DNA of 64,000 nucleotides from Gammaproteobacteria bacterium (GCA_003353785.1 PIVX01000002.1:116884-180883); one strand, 5' to 3'; numbered from the stretch's first letter, positions 1 to 9,709 are shown. Numbers and translations are program-made. Notes: generated by a model not told the origin, from the sequence alone.

Positions 1-1
1 T

Positions 2-712
2 TATACTGCTAGAAAGGGTAAATTTGAAGCTGCAAATGGGGGCACTATATTTTTGGATGAAATAGGTGATATGCCAAAGCCGATGCAAGTTAAGTTATTA
101 AGAGTTATTCAAGAACGCAGTTTTGAGAAAGTTGGTGGAAATAAGAAAATTGAAATAGATGTTAGAGTTATTGCTGCAACACATCGAGAGCTGCCTAAAG
201 AAATAAAAAAAGGTAATTTTAGAGAAGATTTGTATTATAGGCTTAATGTATTTCCTATTAGAGTTCCAGCACTTAGAGATAGAATAGAAGATTTACCTTT
301 GTTAGTTAACGAGTTATTAGCTAGAATTTCTGGGCAGAATCGTAATACTGCTAAAATATTAGAGCCTACTATAGAGCAGCTAGGGATATATAACTGGCCA
401 GGAAATATTAGAGAACTAGCAAATATTATAGAAAGATTATGTATTATGTACCCAAATGGAATTGTAGACTGTAAAGAGCTACCTGATAGACTAAAAAACA
501 TCTCTCATGAAAAAGATTCTTATAGTAATGAATACAAATACGAAACTAAAAAGAGTGCTATTGTTCCTGAAAGAGAAATACTTTACCAAGCATTTATAAG
601 TTCAGCTGGTGATATAGATAAAACAGCTAAATTATTGAATTTACGGAAGTCTTCTTTGCGTAAAAAATTAGAATTCTATGAAATACATCCAGTGGTAAAT
701 ATATCACAATAG
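2..712 (+). CDS. fleQ: FleQ-like sigma-54 dependent transcriptional activator, C-terminal part
   Basis: Only the 3' end is in the window; the frame is open from base 2 and the real start lies upstream. The visible part begins inside the AAA+ domain, just after the expected GAFTGA loop. It contains the Walker B stretch (FLDEIGDMP), the sensor I region (VRVIAATH) and the arginine-rich [13 protein letters not shown] segment. [15 protein letters not shown] follows, and a Fis-type helix-turn-helix closes the protein ([20 protein letters not shown]). The ELANIIERL...GIVDCKELP pattern is closer to FleQ than to NtrC or PilR. FleQ controls flagellar and surface-adhesion genes, but no flagellar gene is in this window, so it may have another target. 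The sigma-54 activator class is sure; the FleQ assignment is probable. Confidence 0.75.
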   Translation, partial: YTARKGKFEAANGGTIFLDEIGDMPKPMQVKLLRVIQERSFEKVGGNKKIEIDVRVIAATHRELPKEIKKGNFREDLYYRLNVFPIRVPALRDRIEDLPLLVNELLARISGQNRNTAKILEPTIEQLGIYNWPGNIRELANIIERLCIMYPNGIVDCKELPDRLKNISHEKDSYSNEYKYETKKSAIVPEREILYQAFISSAGDIDKTAKLLNLRKSSLRKKLEFYEIHPVVNISQ

Positions 713-1073
713 ATTTTACTACATGATTAAATTTGTTTGTTATTTATAGCCATATAAGGCCAAGGATCTAATGAACAATATATAGTAAAGATATTAGCAA
801 AAGAGAGATGGATGAATAACAAATATTTAAGCCAATAGTTTGAATAATAGTCTATTTTACCTTAAATACTAGTATATTTTTGTTCATTGGTGTATAATAA
901 ATGTCTATAAGATTTAAAGTTATCGTTCTTATCTTGTAATAAAGGTAATTTACTAATATAGAACACTTTGTAGCATATTTATAGATATTAAGATATAAAC
1001 AGTTTTTCTAGTCTTCGAAAGTTAGTATTTATTTTTATTATAAGTTAGTGGGATAAAAAATAAATATTAACAG
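713..1073. other. AT-rich intergenic region without a recognisable gene
   Basis: This 361-base gap lies between the FleQ-like gene and the TSUP permease. All frames are interrupted by stops and I see no tRNA or clear hairpin. A TATAAT at 893-898 could be a -10 element for the downstream permease, but no -35 element sits at a good distance. Confidence 0.5.
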
Positions 1074-1895
1074 ATGAATATTGAGATTATTTTAACAGTT
1101 TTATTACTACTTTGCCTTGGAACAATTTCTGGATTTTTAGCTGGTCTTCTAGGTATTGGGGGAGGAGGGATACTTGTTCCAGCACTATATTATATTCTTA
1201 AGTATTATAATTATAGTGAAAATGCCATGCATATTGCTGCAGGCACATCGCTAGTTACTATCATTTTCACTGGATTTTCTTCAGGATTTGCTCATTTTAA
1301 ACATGGACTTGTTGAGTTTAAAATATTGAAAAATTATATGCCAGGAATTCTTTTAGGAGTGGTTATTGGAACCTATATAGCAGGGTCTTGTCCTACATTT
1401 ATTCTAAAATTAGTATTTGCATCATCTCAATTACTATTTGGGAGTTATTTAATTCTAAATATTAATAAAAAAGCAATATTTAATAGTTTACCACAGCAAC
1501 CTTGGCTTACATGTTTTTCAACATTTACTACATCTCTTGCAACTGTAATGGGAGTTGGAGGAGGAGTACAAAATGTAATATTTATGACTATATGTAATGT
1601 TAAAATTAGTAATGCTATTGCTACTGCTGCAGTTATATGTCCATTTATAGCCCTTGCAGGATGTGTAGGATTCATGATTATTGGTTTATCTGACCATAAT
1701 TTGCCTCCTTTTAGTATAGGGTATGTTAATTTTAGTATGTTTATTTGCATTATCACAACAAGTGTTATTACTGCTCCTATAGGAGCTAAATTTGGGCATA
1801 GCTTACCAGTTAATACTCTTAAAAAATATTTTTCTATTATGACTTTATGTATTGCATTTAAAATGTTTGCAGAAGTTATTTGGTCATCTGCATAG
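1074..1895 (+). CDS. TSUP (TauE/SafE) family membrane permease
   Basis: A 273-residue, strongly hydrophobic protein with about eight membrane segments. The N-terminus carries the family hallmark, a long hydrophobic helix followed by a glycine-rich stretch (GFLAGLLGIGGGGILVPAL). A second such motif (VMGVGGGVQNVIF) begins the C-terminal half, showing the usual internal duplication. TSUP proteins sit in the inner membrane and export or import small organosulfur compounds, sulfite or other organic anions; the substrate cannot be read from sequence. The length is typical. No clear Shine-Dalgarno precedes the ATG. It stands alone between unrelated genes. Confidence 0.85.
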   Translation: MNIEIILTVLLLLCLGTISGFLAGLLGIGGGGILVPALYYILKYYNYSENAMHIAAGTSLVTIIFTGFSSGFAHFKHGLVEFKILKNYMPGILLGVVIGTYIAGSCPTFILKLVFASSQLLFGSYLILNINKKAIFNSLPQQPWLTCFSTFTTSLATVMGVGGGVQNVIFMTICNVKISNAIATAAVICPFIALAGCVGFMIIGLSDHNLPPFSIGYVNFSMFICIITTSVITAPIGAKFGHSLPVNTLKKYFSIMTLCIAFKMFAEVIWSSA

Positions 1896-2046
1896 TTTAA
1901 AGAGCGATGAGTTCTATTATTATTTTGCTTTTTCAATATAAAAATTCAGCACCTTTTTACTAGTAAAATAGTATTATTCAAATTTATATCTTAATGAAAT
2001 TAAGTGCTAAGATTATTCTAAAGGGATAACCAAATACGTCATAGAT

Positions 2047-3738
2047 ATGGATAATCAAAATAAACTAGTTTTAGGTATTTTACAGATGATGGACTCTAAT
2101 AAATGGGGGGTTGCTAAAAAAACTCTTGAGAAGTTAGAATCTGTAGTTCTTAATTCAGGCAAAATCAAAATTTTAGGATTGCTAGTAGAAAAATTTGTAA
2201 TTGGGGAAATGAATTTTTTGGAAGCAAATAATATTGTTCATGCCTTGGTTAAAATAAAAAGCACTAATTCCTATGAGATGTATTTATGGATTAAGGTCAT
2301 TGCGAAATTATCGTCCTCACTATTCTTGCTAGACAAACTACAATCTTCTAAAGAAAATAATAGTGATAATCTATATTTTGATCAAGATAATTTGTATCAG
2401 TTTATTTTTATACAAGGAAAGCAACATATGCAAAGGGCTGAGTGGGGGAAGGCTGTTGATAAATTCAACTTGATTACTCCTTACAGAAAGATGACATTTG
2501 AATTTGCTATTTTAATATCTCAGAGTTTACATAACTTAGGTCAACATAGCGAGGCTAATAAATACTTTATTAAAGCTAAAGAAATAAATCCAGAACATGA
2601 ATTAATTTATAGTTATCAAGGGGTTTTAAAAATTAATGAAAAAGATTGTACTGCTGCTAAATATTTTTTTTCTAAAGCCATAAAATGCAATCCATTTAGA
2701 TCACAAAACATTGAAAATTTAGCACTAGCTTATTTAGAAGAACATAATTTAGAAAAATCTATTAAATATTATAAACAGGCAATAGAGCTTGAACCACATA
2801 ATCATAAATATATAGAAAAATTAGCTACTATCCAATTAATGAATGAAGACTACAAACATGGATTAGAAAATTATGAGAGTAGACTAATGGTTTCTAATAA
2901 GCAGGCCGTTAATATCGTAGTGAGAAAATATCGTCATCTTGTTTGGAGTGGAGAGAAAATAAATAATAAAAAATTGTTGTTAGTCTCTGAACAGGGTCTG
3001 GGAGATCTTATTTTTATTTTTAGATATATCCCTTTATTATTAGAAAAGAATGTAGATGTTTCTTTAATAACGCATAAATCACTATATAGATTAATAAATA
3101 TTAGTTATCCAAAAGTGAAATTGGTAGAACAGAGTAATAAAACACAATGTGATTTTATTGTTCCTATTATGAGTTTACTAAAAATATTTAAAACTTCATC
3201 TGATAATATTTTACAGAATGTTCCATATTTTAGCATTAATCGGCAATTAAATTTAAAATGGTCTAAAATAGTTAAAAGTTCAAAACCTAAGATAGGTCTA
3301 GTATGGTTTGGAAATAAAAATTTCCCATTTGACTCTGAGCGTTCAATGCAGTTAAAACAGTTTACTATATTATATGAATTATCATTATTCGAATGGTATA
3401 GTTTACAGATTGATGGAACTAAAGATCTTAAATTATCTGATCCTAAAAAAATCATTATAAATTTAGAAAAAGAACTGTTAGATTTTGCAGAGACTGCTGC
3501 GGCAATATGCCAGTTAGATCTGGTAATTTGTGTTGATACTGCTGTAGCTCATTTGGCTGGTGGTTTAGGAAAACCGGTATGGACATTAAATAGATTTGTG
3601 ACTGATTGGCGTTGGATACTAAATAAAAGAAGTGTTGAGTGGTATCCAACTATGAACTTATTTAGGCAATCTTCTAACAGAGAATGGGAGCCTGTTATCC
3701 ATAAGGTAAGAAATGAATTGTTGAATAATAAGTTTTAG
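2047..3738 (+). CDS. TPR-repeat protein with glycosyltransferase-9-like C-terminal domain
   Basis: 563 residues. The N-terminal half is helical and contains tetratricopeptide repeats, clearest around residues 160-265 (for example the LAYLEEHNLEKSIKYYKQAI stretch). The C-terminal half resembles the ADP-heptose:LPS heptosyltransferase fold: SEQGLGDLIFIFRYIPLL, IGLVWFGNKNFPFDSERS, LDLVICVDTAVAHLAGGLGKPVW, then DWRW and WYPTMNLFRQ. This TPR plus GT9-like arrangement is common in proteobacteria and is thought to glycosylate surface or protein targets; donor and acceptor are unknown. The VDTAVAHLAG motif is intact. No neighbouring LPS genes give context. Confidence 0.8.
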   Translation: MDNQNKLVLGILQMMDSNKWGVAKKTLEKLESVVLNSGKIKILGLLVEKFVIGEMNFLEANNIVHALVKIKSTNSYEMYLWIKVIAKLSSSLFLLDKLQSSKENNSDNLYFDQDNLYQFIFIQGKQHMQRAEWGKAVDKFNLITPYRKMTFEFAILISQSLHNLGQHSEANKYFIKAKEINPEHELIYSYQGVLKINEKDCTAAKYFFSKAIKCNPFRSQNIENLALAYLEEHNLEKSIKYYKQAIELEPHNHKYIEKLATIQLMNEDYKHGLENYESRLMVSNKQAVNIVVRKYRHLVWSGEKINNKKLLLVSEQGLGDLIFIFRYIPLLLEKNVDVSLITHKSLYRLINISYPKVKLVEQSNKTQCDFIVPIMSLLKIFKTSSDNILQNVPYFSINRQLNLKWSKIVKSSKPKIGLVWFGNKNFPFDSERSMQLKQFTILYELSLFEWYSLQIDGTKDLKLSDPKKIIINLEKELLDFAETAAAICQLDLVICVDTAVAHLAGGLGKPVWTLNRFVTDWRWILNKRSVEWYPTMNLFRQSSNREWEPVIHKVRNELLNNKF

Positions 3739-3861
3739 ATTATTAGCATAATTTATCATTATAATGAAAATATACTAGACAAGGATAACAGATTTTATAA
3801 AGGTAAATTGACTTAAAGTTCGATAGATATTAAAATTTTCTGTTTTGTTATGGAGAATATA

Positions 3862-4392
3862 ATGAAGAAATTTTTTATTATGTTTTTATTTATTCCTTGT
3901 ACTTTAATAAATGCTACTACCAAAATAACTGTTGCAAATATTTATGCTTATCGTATGAATATTTCAATACCTGAGGCTCATATTTATAATAAATCTGTAG
4001 CTTCTAAAGAAAAAATAACTTTTGATTTAGCTAAACAAGAAATAGACAGTGATAATAGGATAGAAAAAAAAGATGACTATATTTTGTTAGAAATAACAGG
4101 AGAATACTTTATTACTAGAAAGGAAGCTTTAAGAGCAAATTGTAATGATCTAAAATTTAAAGATAAGAATGACAAGTTTTCCTTATGTAGTCCTAAGAAT
4201 ATAATAGGAGAGTTTTTTAAGGTATATGGTTATAGTAGAGCATTAATGTCTCTTTATGATAAGAATTTGGCAGAAGGTGTGCACAAAAATAATATTAGAG
4301 CATTTTCTCATTATTTAAAAATAGAGCGTTGGCAAAAAAGCGTCATTATTATTATGTGGGACAAGCAAGTTAGAGTATTGTACGATCAGTAG
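3862..4392 (+). CDS. Secreted hypothetical protein
   Basis: 176 residues. I chose the ATG at 3862 rather than the one at 3850 because GGAG (3852-3855) then lies six bases upstream and the protein opens with a clean signal peptide (MKKFFIMFLFIPCTLINATT, cleavage expected after about residue 19). The mature part is mixed alpha/beta with two cysteines in the middle (NCNDLKF and SLCSP) that could form a disulfide. I do not recognise a family. It stands alone between the glycosyltransferase-like gene and fmdB. The minus-strand gene at 46308-46817 also has a signal peptide followed by a KITxxN-like stretch, but the similarity is too weak to call them related. Confidence 0.6.
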   Translation: MKKFFIMFLFIPCTLINATTKITVANIYAYRMNISIPEAHIYNKSVASKEKITFDLAKQEIDSDNRIEKKDDYILLEITGEYFITRKEALRANCNDLKFKDKNDKFSLCSPKNIIGEFFKVYGYSRALMSLYDKNLAEGVHKNNIRAFSHYLKIERWQKSVIIIMWDKQVRVLYDQ

Positions 4393-4466
4393 AAAAATTA
4401 GTAATTTAGTGAATTTGATTTGTATCTAAATACTGCATGAATTATAACCTCGTAATTTTTAAAAAC

Positions 4467-4541
4467 TATAGCTGTAGAAGTCTTATGGATTGAGAATCGC
4501 ATATCTCGATTATTCACTTTCAATTCTGATATACAGCTATA
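4467..4541. repeat. 10-bp inverted repeat upstream of fmdB-aspS
   Basis: TATAGCTGTA at 4467-4476 is matched exactly by TACAGCTATA at 4532-4541. An inner short stem (AATCG 4495-4499 with CGATT 4507-4511) lies between. The right arm overlaps the proposed -35 element of the fmdB promoter, so it could be an operator or part of a folded leader. It could also be chance in AT-rich DNA. Confidence 0.35.
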
Positions 4542-4558
4542 TAAAAAATGGATATAAT
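4530..4558 (+). promoter_or_regulatory. Candidate promoter for fmdB-aspS-yebC-ruv
   Basis: TATACA at 4530-4535 is followed after 17 bases by a perfect TATAAT at 4553-4558, 33 bases before the fmdB start. The -35 element matches the sigma-70 consensus at four of six positions. Confidence 0.45.
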
Positions 4559-4591
4559 TACCAAAAGTTGTATAAGATTTGGGGGGAATGT

Positions 4592-4876
4592 ATGCCTATA
4601 TATGAATATATATGTAGTAATTGTAATCATGAGGAGGATATTATTCAGAAAATATCTGATCCAGAAGTAACCAGCTGTCCAAAATGTAGTACGGAAAAAT
4701 TGAAGAAAATAGTATCAGCGCCAAGCTTTCGGTTAAAAGGTACTGGCTGGTATGAGACTGATTTTAAAAATTCAGGCTCTAAACCATCAACTAGTGAATC
4801 AGCTGATAGTTCTATTAGTAAGCCTAACTCTAATCCTAAAGCTGAATCAGCAAAAATAACTAAAACTGAAGCTTAA
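4592..4876 (+). CDS. fmdB: FmdB-family zinc-ribbon protein
   Basis: 94 residues. The open frame extends further upstream, but the ATG at 4592 gives the standard family N-terminus (MPIYEYICSNCNHEEDIIQK) and has a G-rich ribosome site at 4581-4588. Two CxxC pairs (CSNC at residues 8-11 and CPKC near 30-33) form the putative zinc ribbon. The C-terminal third is a low-complexity Ser/Asn/Lys tail. The family's role is unsettled. The gene is 22 bases ahead of aspS, an arrangement common in gammaproteobacteria, so it is probably the first gene of that operon. Confidence 0.85.
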   Translation: MPIYEYICSNCNHEEDIIQKISDPEVTSCPKCSTEKLKKIVSAPSFRLKGTGWYETDFKNSGSKPSTSESADSSISKPNSNPKAESAKITKTEA

Positions 4877-4898
4877 GTTAAAATTTAGGAAATTTATA

Positions 4899-6692
4899 AT
4901 GCAAACAATAAATAAACGCTCACATGAGTGTAAGACAATAAATGATAGTCAAATTGGTAAGGAAGTGACTGTTTGTGGATGGGTTAATCATAGACGAGAC
5001 CATGGAGGGGTTATTTTCATTGATTTAAGAGATAGAACAGGGATCCTACAAATAGTATTTGAACCAGAAAATGCCGATTCGTTTAGTTTAGCAGAGAAGC
5101 TGAGGGCAGAATTTGTTATAGGGGTTAATGGTAAGGTTAGAAGTCGTCCAGAAGGGATGATTAACAGTGAGCTTCCAACTGGTAAAGTTGAAGTTTTGGT
5201 TAATAGATTAACGATTTTAAATACTTCTGAGCCTATTCCGATTAATCTTGAAAGAATATCCAATGCGAATGAGGACACTAAAATAAAATATCGATATCTT
5301 GATTTGCGCACAAAAGATAGTTTTAACAAAATCATTTTACGCTCAAAACTTAATCATACAATTAATACATTTATGCATGATCAAGAATTTATTAATGTTG
5401 AAACACCTATTTTAACTAAAGCTACTCCTGAGGGCGCTAGGGATTACTTAGTCCCAAGTAGAATACATAAAGGAGAATTTTATGCTTTACCACAATCTCC
5501 TCAATTATTTAAACAATTGATAATGATGTCTGGTTTTGAAAAATACTATCAAATTGCTAGATGTTTTCGAGATGAGGATCTGCGCTCAGATAGGCAACCT
5601 GAATTTACTCAATTAGACATAGAAATATCTTTTACTGATGAAGAAGAAATTTTTTCTTTATGTGAACGATTATTTCAAAAAATTTTTAATGACTTGGTTA
5701 AAGTAAGCCTACCTGATAAATTTCCAAGGCTAACTTATCAACAATCTATGATGTTATATGGAACTGATAAGCCAGATCTAAGGCATGATCTAATTCTTGT
5801 TGACATATCAGATTTAGCTGCTAAAAGTGACTTTAGTATTTTCCAAACAGTTTTGACAAATGATAAATTCAAAGTATTTGCTATGAAAGTAGAGGATGGT
5901 TGTAATTTATCACGTAAAAAATTAGATAATTATGTGAGTTTTGCTGAGAAGCATGGAGCAAAAGGCCTTGCTTATATAAAGGTTAAGAACATAAGTGATG
6001 ATAGTTTTGAGCTACAATCTCCTTTATTAAAATATCTTGATGAAGATATTCAAAAATCTTTATTAGAAAAAACTAAAGTTGTGTCTGGGGATTTACTGTT
6101 CGTTAGTGCCGGAATTTATCCTAAGGTTAATATTGCATTGGGCGAGCTAAGGCAAAAAATTGCTCATGATTTAGAATTGATCAGGGATGAATGGAAAGTT
6201 TGTTGGGTAACTGATTGGCCACTTTTTGAAGAAGTAGATGATAAGCTAGAATCTCTTAACCATCCGTTTACTGCTCCACAAGAAGGTGATATGAATCAAA
6301 TTGACTCTGAACCCACAAAAGTATTGGCTAGAGCTTATGATTTGGTTATTAATGGATATGAAATTGGTGGAGGTTCTATACGGATCCATGATCATGTTTT
6401 CCAAAAACAAATCCTTGGTTTATTAGGGCTAAGTGAAACTGAGATTAATGATCAGTTTGGTTTTTTTATTAATGCATTAAAATATGGATGTCCTCCTCAC
6501 GGAGGAATCGCTTTTGGCTTAGATAGATTGACTATGTTATTAACGAGCTCTAATTCTATACGAGATGTTATTCCTTTTCCAAAAACTCAATCAGCCAGTT
6601 GTTTATTAACGGAGGCTCCATCTGAAATAGAGCAAAATAGAATTGATGAGCTAGGAATTGCAATAATTAAGGAGAGAACAGATGAGTATTAA
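4899..6692 (+). CDS. aspS: Aspartyl-tRNA synthetase
   Basis: 597 residues, close to the 590 of E. coli. It charges tRNA-Asp in the cytoplasm. The N-terminal OB-fold anticodon-binding domain (GKEVTVCGWVNHRRDHGGV) is followed by class II motif 2 (CFRDEDLRSDRQPEFTQLD), a bacterial-type GAD insertion of about residues 285-420, and motif 3 (GGIAFGLDRLTMLL) near residue 540. The GGGSIRIHD stretch is intact. The start is the first ATG after fmdB. Whether it also charges tRNA-Asn cannot be decided here; that depends on whether asnS or gatCAB is present elsewhere. Confidence 0.97.
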   Translation: MQTINKRSHECKTINDSQIGKEVTVCGWVNHRRDHGGVIFIDLRDRTGILQIVFEPENADSFSLAEKLRAEFVIGVNGKVRSRPEGMINSELPTGKVEVLVNRLTILNTSEPIPINLERISNANEDTKIKYRYLDLRTKDSFNKIILRSKLNHTINTFMHDQEFINVETPILTKATPEGARDYLVPSRIHKGEFYALPQSPQLFKQLIMMSGFEKYYQIARCFRDEDLRSDRQPEFTQLDIEISFTDEEEIFSLCERLFQKIFNDLVKVSLPDKFPRLTYQQSMMLYGTDKPDLRHDLILVDISDLAAKSDFSIFQTVLTNDKFKVFAMKVEDGCNLSRKKLDNYVSFAEKHGAKGLAYIKVKNISDDSFELQSPLLKYLDEDIQKSLLEKTKVVSGDLLFVSAGIYPKVNIALGELRQKIAHDLELIRDEWKVCWVTDWPLFEEVDDKLESLNHPFTAPQEGDMNQIDSEPTKVLARAYDLVINGYEIGGGSIRIHDHVFQKQILGLLGLSETEINDQFGFFINALKYGCPPHGGIAFGLDRLTMLLTSSNSIRDVIPFPKTQSASCLLTEAPSEIEQNRIDELGIAIIKERTDEY

Positions 6693-6712
6693 TTTAGTTG
6701 ATAAGGGACATT

Positions 6713-7447
6713 ATGGCCGGTCATAGTAAGTGGGCCAATATTAAGTTTAGGAAAGGTGCCCAGGATGCAAAAAGAGGTAAAATTTTCACTAAACTAATTC
6801 GAGAGATAACTGTTGCAAGCAGAACTGGAGGAGATGATCTTGCTAGTAATCCTAGATTAAGAGATGCCGTTTCTAAAGCTAATAAAGCTAATATGAAAAA
6901 AGATACTATTGAGAATGCCGTTAAAAAAGGTGCTGGGAAATTAGATGATGTAAATTATATGGAGATAACTTATGAGGGTTATGGCTCATCTGGTGTTGCT
7001 ATTTTTGTTGAATGTTTAACAGATAATAAAAATCGCACGGTTTCGGAAATACGCCATGCGTTTAGTAAATATAATGGTAATTTAGGTGCTGATGGTTCTG
7101 TAAGTTATTTATTTGACGAGGTTGGCCAGCTAATTTTTGATTCTTCTGTGACTGAAGAGCAATTATTTGATATTGTAACAAACCATAATGGAAAAGATAT
7201 TGAAACTCAGGATGACGGTAGTATATTAGTGATTGTTCCTAAAGAAAATTATCATGGTTTATTAGTTGTTGCTGAGGAACTGGGGTATATTCCGATACAT
7301 GCGGAGATCACTATGATTGCTGATAGGTATATTACGATTGAGAGTGATAGTGCAGAATCATTAATAAAACTTATAGATGCATTAGAGGATTTAGATGATG
7401 TGCAAAAAGTTCATTCAAATGCTGAGTTTCCAGAGGAGCTAGTTTAA
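6713..7447 (+). CDS. yebC: YebC/TACO1-family regulator or translation factor
   Basis: 244 residues. I placed the start at 6713 because it gives the conserved MAGHSKWANIKFRKGAQDAK N-terminus and has AAGGGA at 6703-6708; an in-frame ATG 15 bases upstream would add a non-conserved extension. The family is described as DNA-binding regulators (for example next to ruvCAB) and as factors that relieve ribosome stalling. The three-domain layout is complete, including GYGSSGVAIFVECLTDNKNRT and the C-terminal LEDLDDVQKVHSN. It lies 20 bases after aspS and 21 before ruvC. Confidence 0.95.
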   Translation: MAGHSKWANIKFRKGAQDAKRGKIFTKLIREITVASRTGGDDLASNPRLRDAVSKANKANMKKDTIENAVKKGAGKLDDVNYMEITYEGYGSSGVAIFVECLTDNKNRTVSEIRHAFSKYNGNLGADGSVSYLFDEVGQLIFDSSVTEEQLFDIVTNHNGKDIETQDDGSILVIVPKENYHGLLVVAEELGYIPIHAEITMIADRYITIESDSAESLIKLIDALEDLDDVQKVHSNAEFPEELV

Positions 7448-7468
7448 TTAGAAATTGTAGGAAAAACT

Positions 7469-7987
7469 ATGACTACAATATTAGGAATTGATCCAGGATC
7501 GATTATTACCGGATATGGTGTAATTCAAGAATATCAAGGAAAGATTAATTATGTTACTAGTGGATGTATTAAATTAAAAAAGAATGAATTAGCCAATAAA
7601 TTGCAAAGCATTTATCAGGGTATATTTAAGGTAACAGAATTATATGATGTACAAGAAGTCGCTGTTGAATCTGTATTTATGCATCGAAATGTTAATGCTG
7701 CATTGAAATTGGGTCAGGCAAGAGGGGCTGCTATTGTAGGTGCCTCTAGCTCTAGTTGTAGTATTTTTGAATATACTGCTAAACAAGTTAAACAATCTGT
7801 TGTTGGTTATGGAAATGCGCAAAAATTACAGGTTCAACACATGGTAATGCAATTGTTAACTTTATCTGGCAAAATACAGGAAGATTCAGCAGATGCTTTG
7901 GCTGTTGCTATTTGTCATGCTAATAATAGAAAATCAAGAAATGTACTCGGAGAGTATAAATCTTTTAAAAAAGGTAGAATTGTATGA
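7469..7987 (+). CDS. ruvC: Holliday junction resolvase RuvC
   Basis: 172 residues, normal length. RuvC is the endonuclease that cuts Holliday junctions brought to it by RuvAB. The four acidic catalytic residues are present: D8 (LGIDPGS), E67 (AVESVF), and D139 and D142 (EDSADALAVAICHA). It overlaps ruvA by four bases (ATGA), so the two are translationally coupled. Confidence 0.97.
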   Translation: MTTILGIDPGSIITGYGVIQEYQGKINYVTSGCIKLKKNELANKLQSIYQGIFKVTELYDVQEVAVESVFMHRNVNAALKLGQARGAAIVGASSSSCSIFEYTAKQVKQSVVGYGNAQKLQVQHMVMQLLTLSGKIQEDSADALAVAICHANNRKSRNVLGEYKSFKKGRIV

Positions 7988-8589
7988 TAAGTTTCTTATC
8001 AGGTGTGATTATAAAAAGAACTCCTGGATATGTTGTGATAAATGTAAATGGCGTTGGTTATGAAGTGAGTATATCAGCGCAGACATATGATAAGCTTCCG
8101 CAAAATAATGAAGTTTCATTATTTTGTCATTTAATAGTTAGAGAAGATGCACAAATATTGTTTGGATTTGTTGATGAATTAGAACGTTCTTTATTTAAGA
8201 ATATTATTAAAATTACTGGAGTGGGCCCTAAGCTAGCTATTACTATTTTATCGCATTTGTCTCCAAACATACTTATTAAAACTGTTAAGGAGAGAGCTAT
8301 TGATAATCTGGTAAGTGTGCCTGGTATTGGGAAAAAATCTGCTGAGAGGTTGATGATTGAACTTGGAAATTCTATTGATAAAGTATTGTTAGAATATAAT
8401 ATTATAGAAACTAATGGCCAATTTTTTAATACTATAAGTAACTCTAAAAGTAGCAATGAGGCATCTACAGCTCTTACTTCTCTTGGATTTAAAAATCATG
8501 AGATCAATAAGGTTTTTAAAAATATTAGTATATCGGAATTATCAAGCGAAGATATAATAAAGCAAGCGTTACGTTTATTGTCGAAATAA
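7984..8589 (+). CDS. ruvA: Holliday junction DNA helicase subunit RuvA
   Basis: 201 residues. RuvA binds the four-way junction and loads RuvB. The N-terminal OB fold (GYVVINVNGVGYEVSIS) is followed by tandem helix-hairpin-helix motifs (ITGVGPKLAITILS and VPGIGKKSAERLMIEL) and a C-terminal RuvB-binding domain (EASTALTSLGFKNHEINK). Its start overlaps the ruvC stop and ruvB follows after 11 bases, giving the classic ruvCAB order. Confidence 0.97.
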   Translation: MISFLSGVIIKRTPGYVVINVNGVGYEVSISAQTYDKLPQNNEVSLFCHLIVREDAQILFGFVDELERSLFKNIIKITGVGPKLAITILSHLSPNILIKTVKERAIDNLVSVPGIGKKSAERLMIELGNSIDKVLLEYNIIETNGQFFNTISNSKSSNEASTALTSLGFKNHEINKVFKNISISELSSEDIIKQALRLLSK

Positions 8590-8600
8590 TGGGGTTATAA

Positions 8601-9623
8601 GTGTTAGAAGCGGATAGATTAGTAGTTGCAGATTTTACCAAAGAAGATATTCATATTGAAGAAAACTCAATTCGTCCCAAGTTAATACATGATTATGTAG
8701 GTCAGGAGGTTGTTAAGAATCAATTGAATATTTTTATAAGTGCGACAAAATCTAGAGGAGAAGCATTGGATCATGTTTTGTTGTATGGTCCGCCTGGACT
8801 CGGCAAAACAACTTTAGCTCAAATAATTGCTAATGAGTTACAGGTAAAAATTAAACAAACATCAGGTCCTGTGTTGGAAAAATCTGGAGATTTAGCCGCT
8901 GTACTTACTAATCTAGAACAGTATGATGTATTATTTATTGATGAGATCCATAGATTAAATCCTAGCATAGAAGAGATTTTATATCCGGCAATGGAAGACT
9001 ATAAAATAGATATAATGATAGGAGAAGGTCCATCAGCACGTTCAATAAAAATAGATCTACCGCCATTTACATTAATTGCAGCTACTACTAGAGCTGGTTT
9101 ATTGACTTCGCCATTGCGAGATAGGTTTGGAATAGTACATCGTCTTGAGTACTATAATGATAGTGAGCTAATAAGCATTGTTAAACGTTCAGCAGGGATC
9201 TTAAATTTTCAAATTGAAGAGAAGGCAGCTTTTGAAGTGGCAAAACGGTCAAGAGGTACTCCAAGGATTGCTAATAGATTATTACGTCGTGTTCGTGATT
9301 TTGCAGAAGTTAAGTCTAAAGGAGTTGCGACTCATGCTATTACTACTTCTGCTTTAGATCTACTAGATGTAGATATTTATGGCTTGGATATGATGGATAG
9401 AAAATTTTTAACTTCAATAGTTGAAATATTTGAAGGAGGGCCTGTAGGGCTAGATAGTATTGCAGCTGCTATTGGAGAAGATCGAGGAACAATTGAAGAA
9501 GTTATAGAGCCATTCTTGATTCAAAAAGGTATGATTATGCGCACTCCACGAGGTAGGGTTGCAACTAAACGTACTTATGAGCATTTAGGACTGCCAGTTA
9601 AGAATAAAGAACAGTTACTTTAG
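8601..9623 (+). CDS. ruvB: Holliday junction branch-migration ATPase RuvB
   Basis: 340 residues with a GTG start preceded by a GGGG-containing site. This is the AAA+ motor of branch migration. Walker A GPPGLGKT is at residues 63-70, Walker B DEIH at 114-117, sensor I at AATTRAG, and the arginine-finger region is LRDRFG near 172-177. A winged-helix domain ends the protein ([17 protein letters not shown]). It is the last gene of the ruv cluster; tolQ follows after 86 bases with its own promoter. Confidence 0.97.
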   Translation: MLEADRLVVADFTKEDIHIEENSIRPKLIHDYVGQEVVKNQLNIFISATKSRGEALDHVLLYGPPGLGKTTLAQIIANELQVKIKQTSGPVLEKSGDLAAVLTNLEQYDVLFIDEIHRLNPSIEEILYPAMEDYKIDIMIGEGPSARSIKIDLPPFTLIAATTRAGLLTSPLRDRFGIVHRLEYYNDSELISIVKRSAGILNFQIEEKAAFEVAKRSRGTPRIANRLLRRVRDFAEVKSKGVATHAITTSALDLLDVDIYGLDMMDRKFLTSIVEIFEGGPVGLDSIAAAIGEDRGTIEEVIEPFLIQKGMIMRTPRGRVATKRTYEHLGLPVKNKEQLL

Positions 9624-9658
9624 TTTGACCATAATTTATTCGTAAATATGCTGGTATT

Positions 9659-9667
9659 TGGTATAAT
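9659..9667 (+). promoter_or_regulatory. Extended -10 promoter for the tol-pal operon
   Basis: TGGTATAAT at 9659-9667 is a perfect extended -10 (TG-n-TATAAT), 43 bases before the tolQ ATG. No good -35 is at 16-18 bases; TTGACC at 9625-9630 is too far away, which suits an extended -10 promoter. Confidence 0.5.
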
Positions 9668-9709
9668 ACGGGTAGAAAGAATCACCAAACTCTTATTTTT
9701 GAGGTTACC

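Noticed and set aside
2..30. Apparent loss of the GAFTGA loop in the FleQ-like activator
   Set aside because: Aligning the first visible residues shows they lie just after the loop, which would be upstream of the window.
4490..4591. N-terminal extension of FmdB
   Set aside because: It precedes the conserved MPIYEY start, contains the promoter region and has no family similarity.
9625..9653. TTGACC as the -35 of a tolQ promoter
   Set aside because: The nearest TATAAT is 31 bases away, too far for a sigma-70 pair; the extended -10 is a better explanation.
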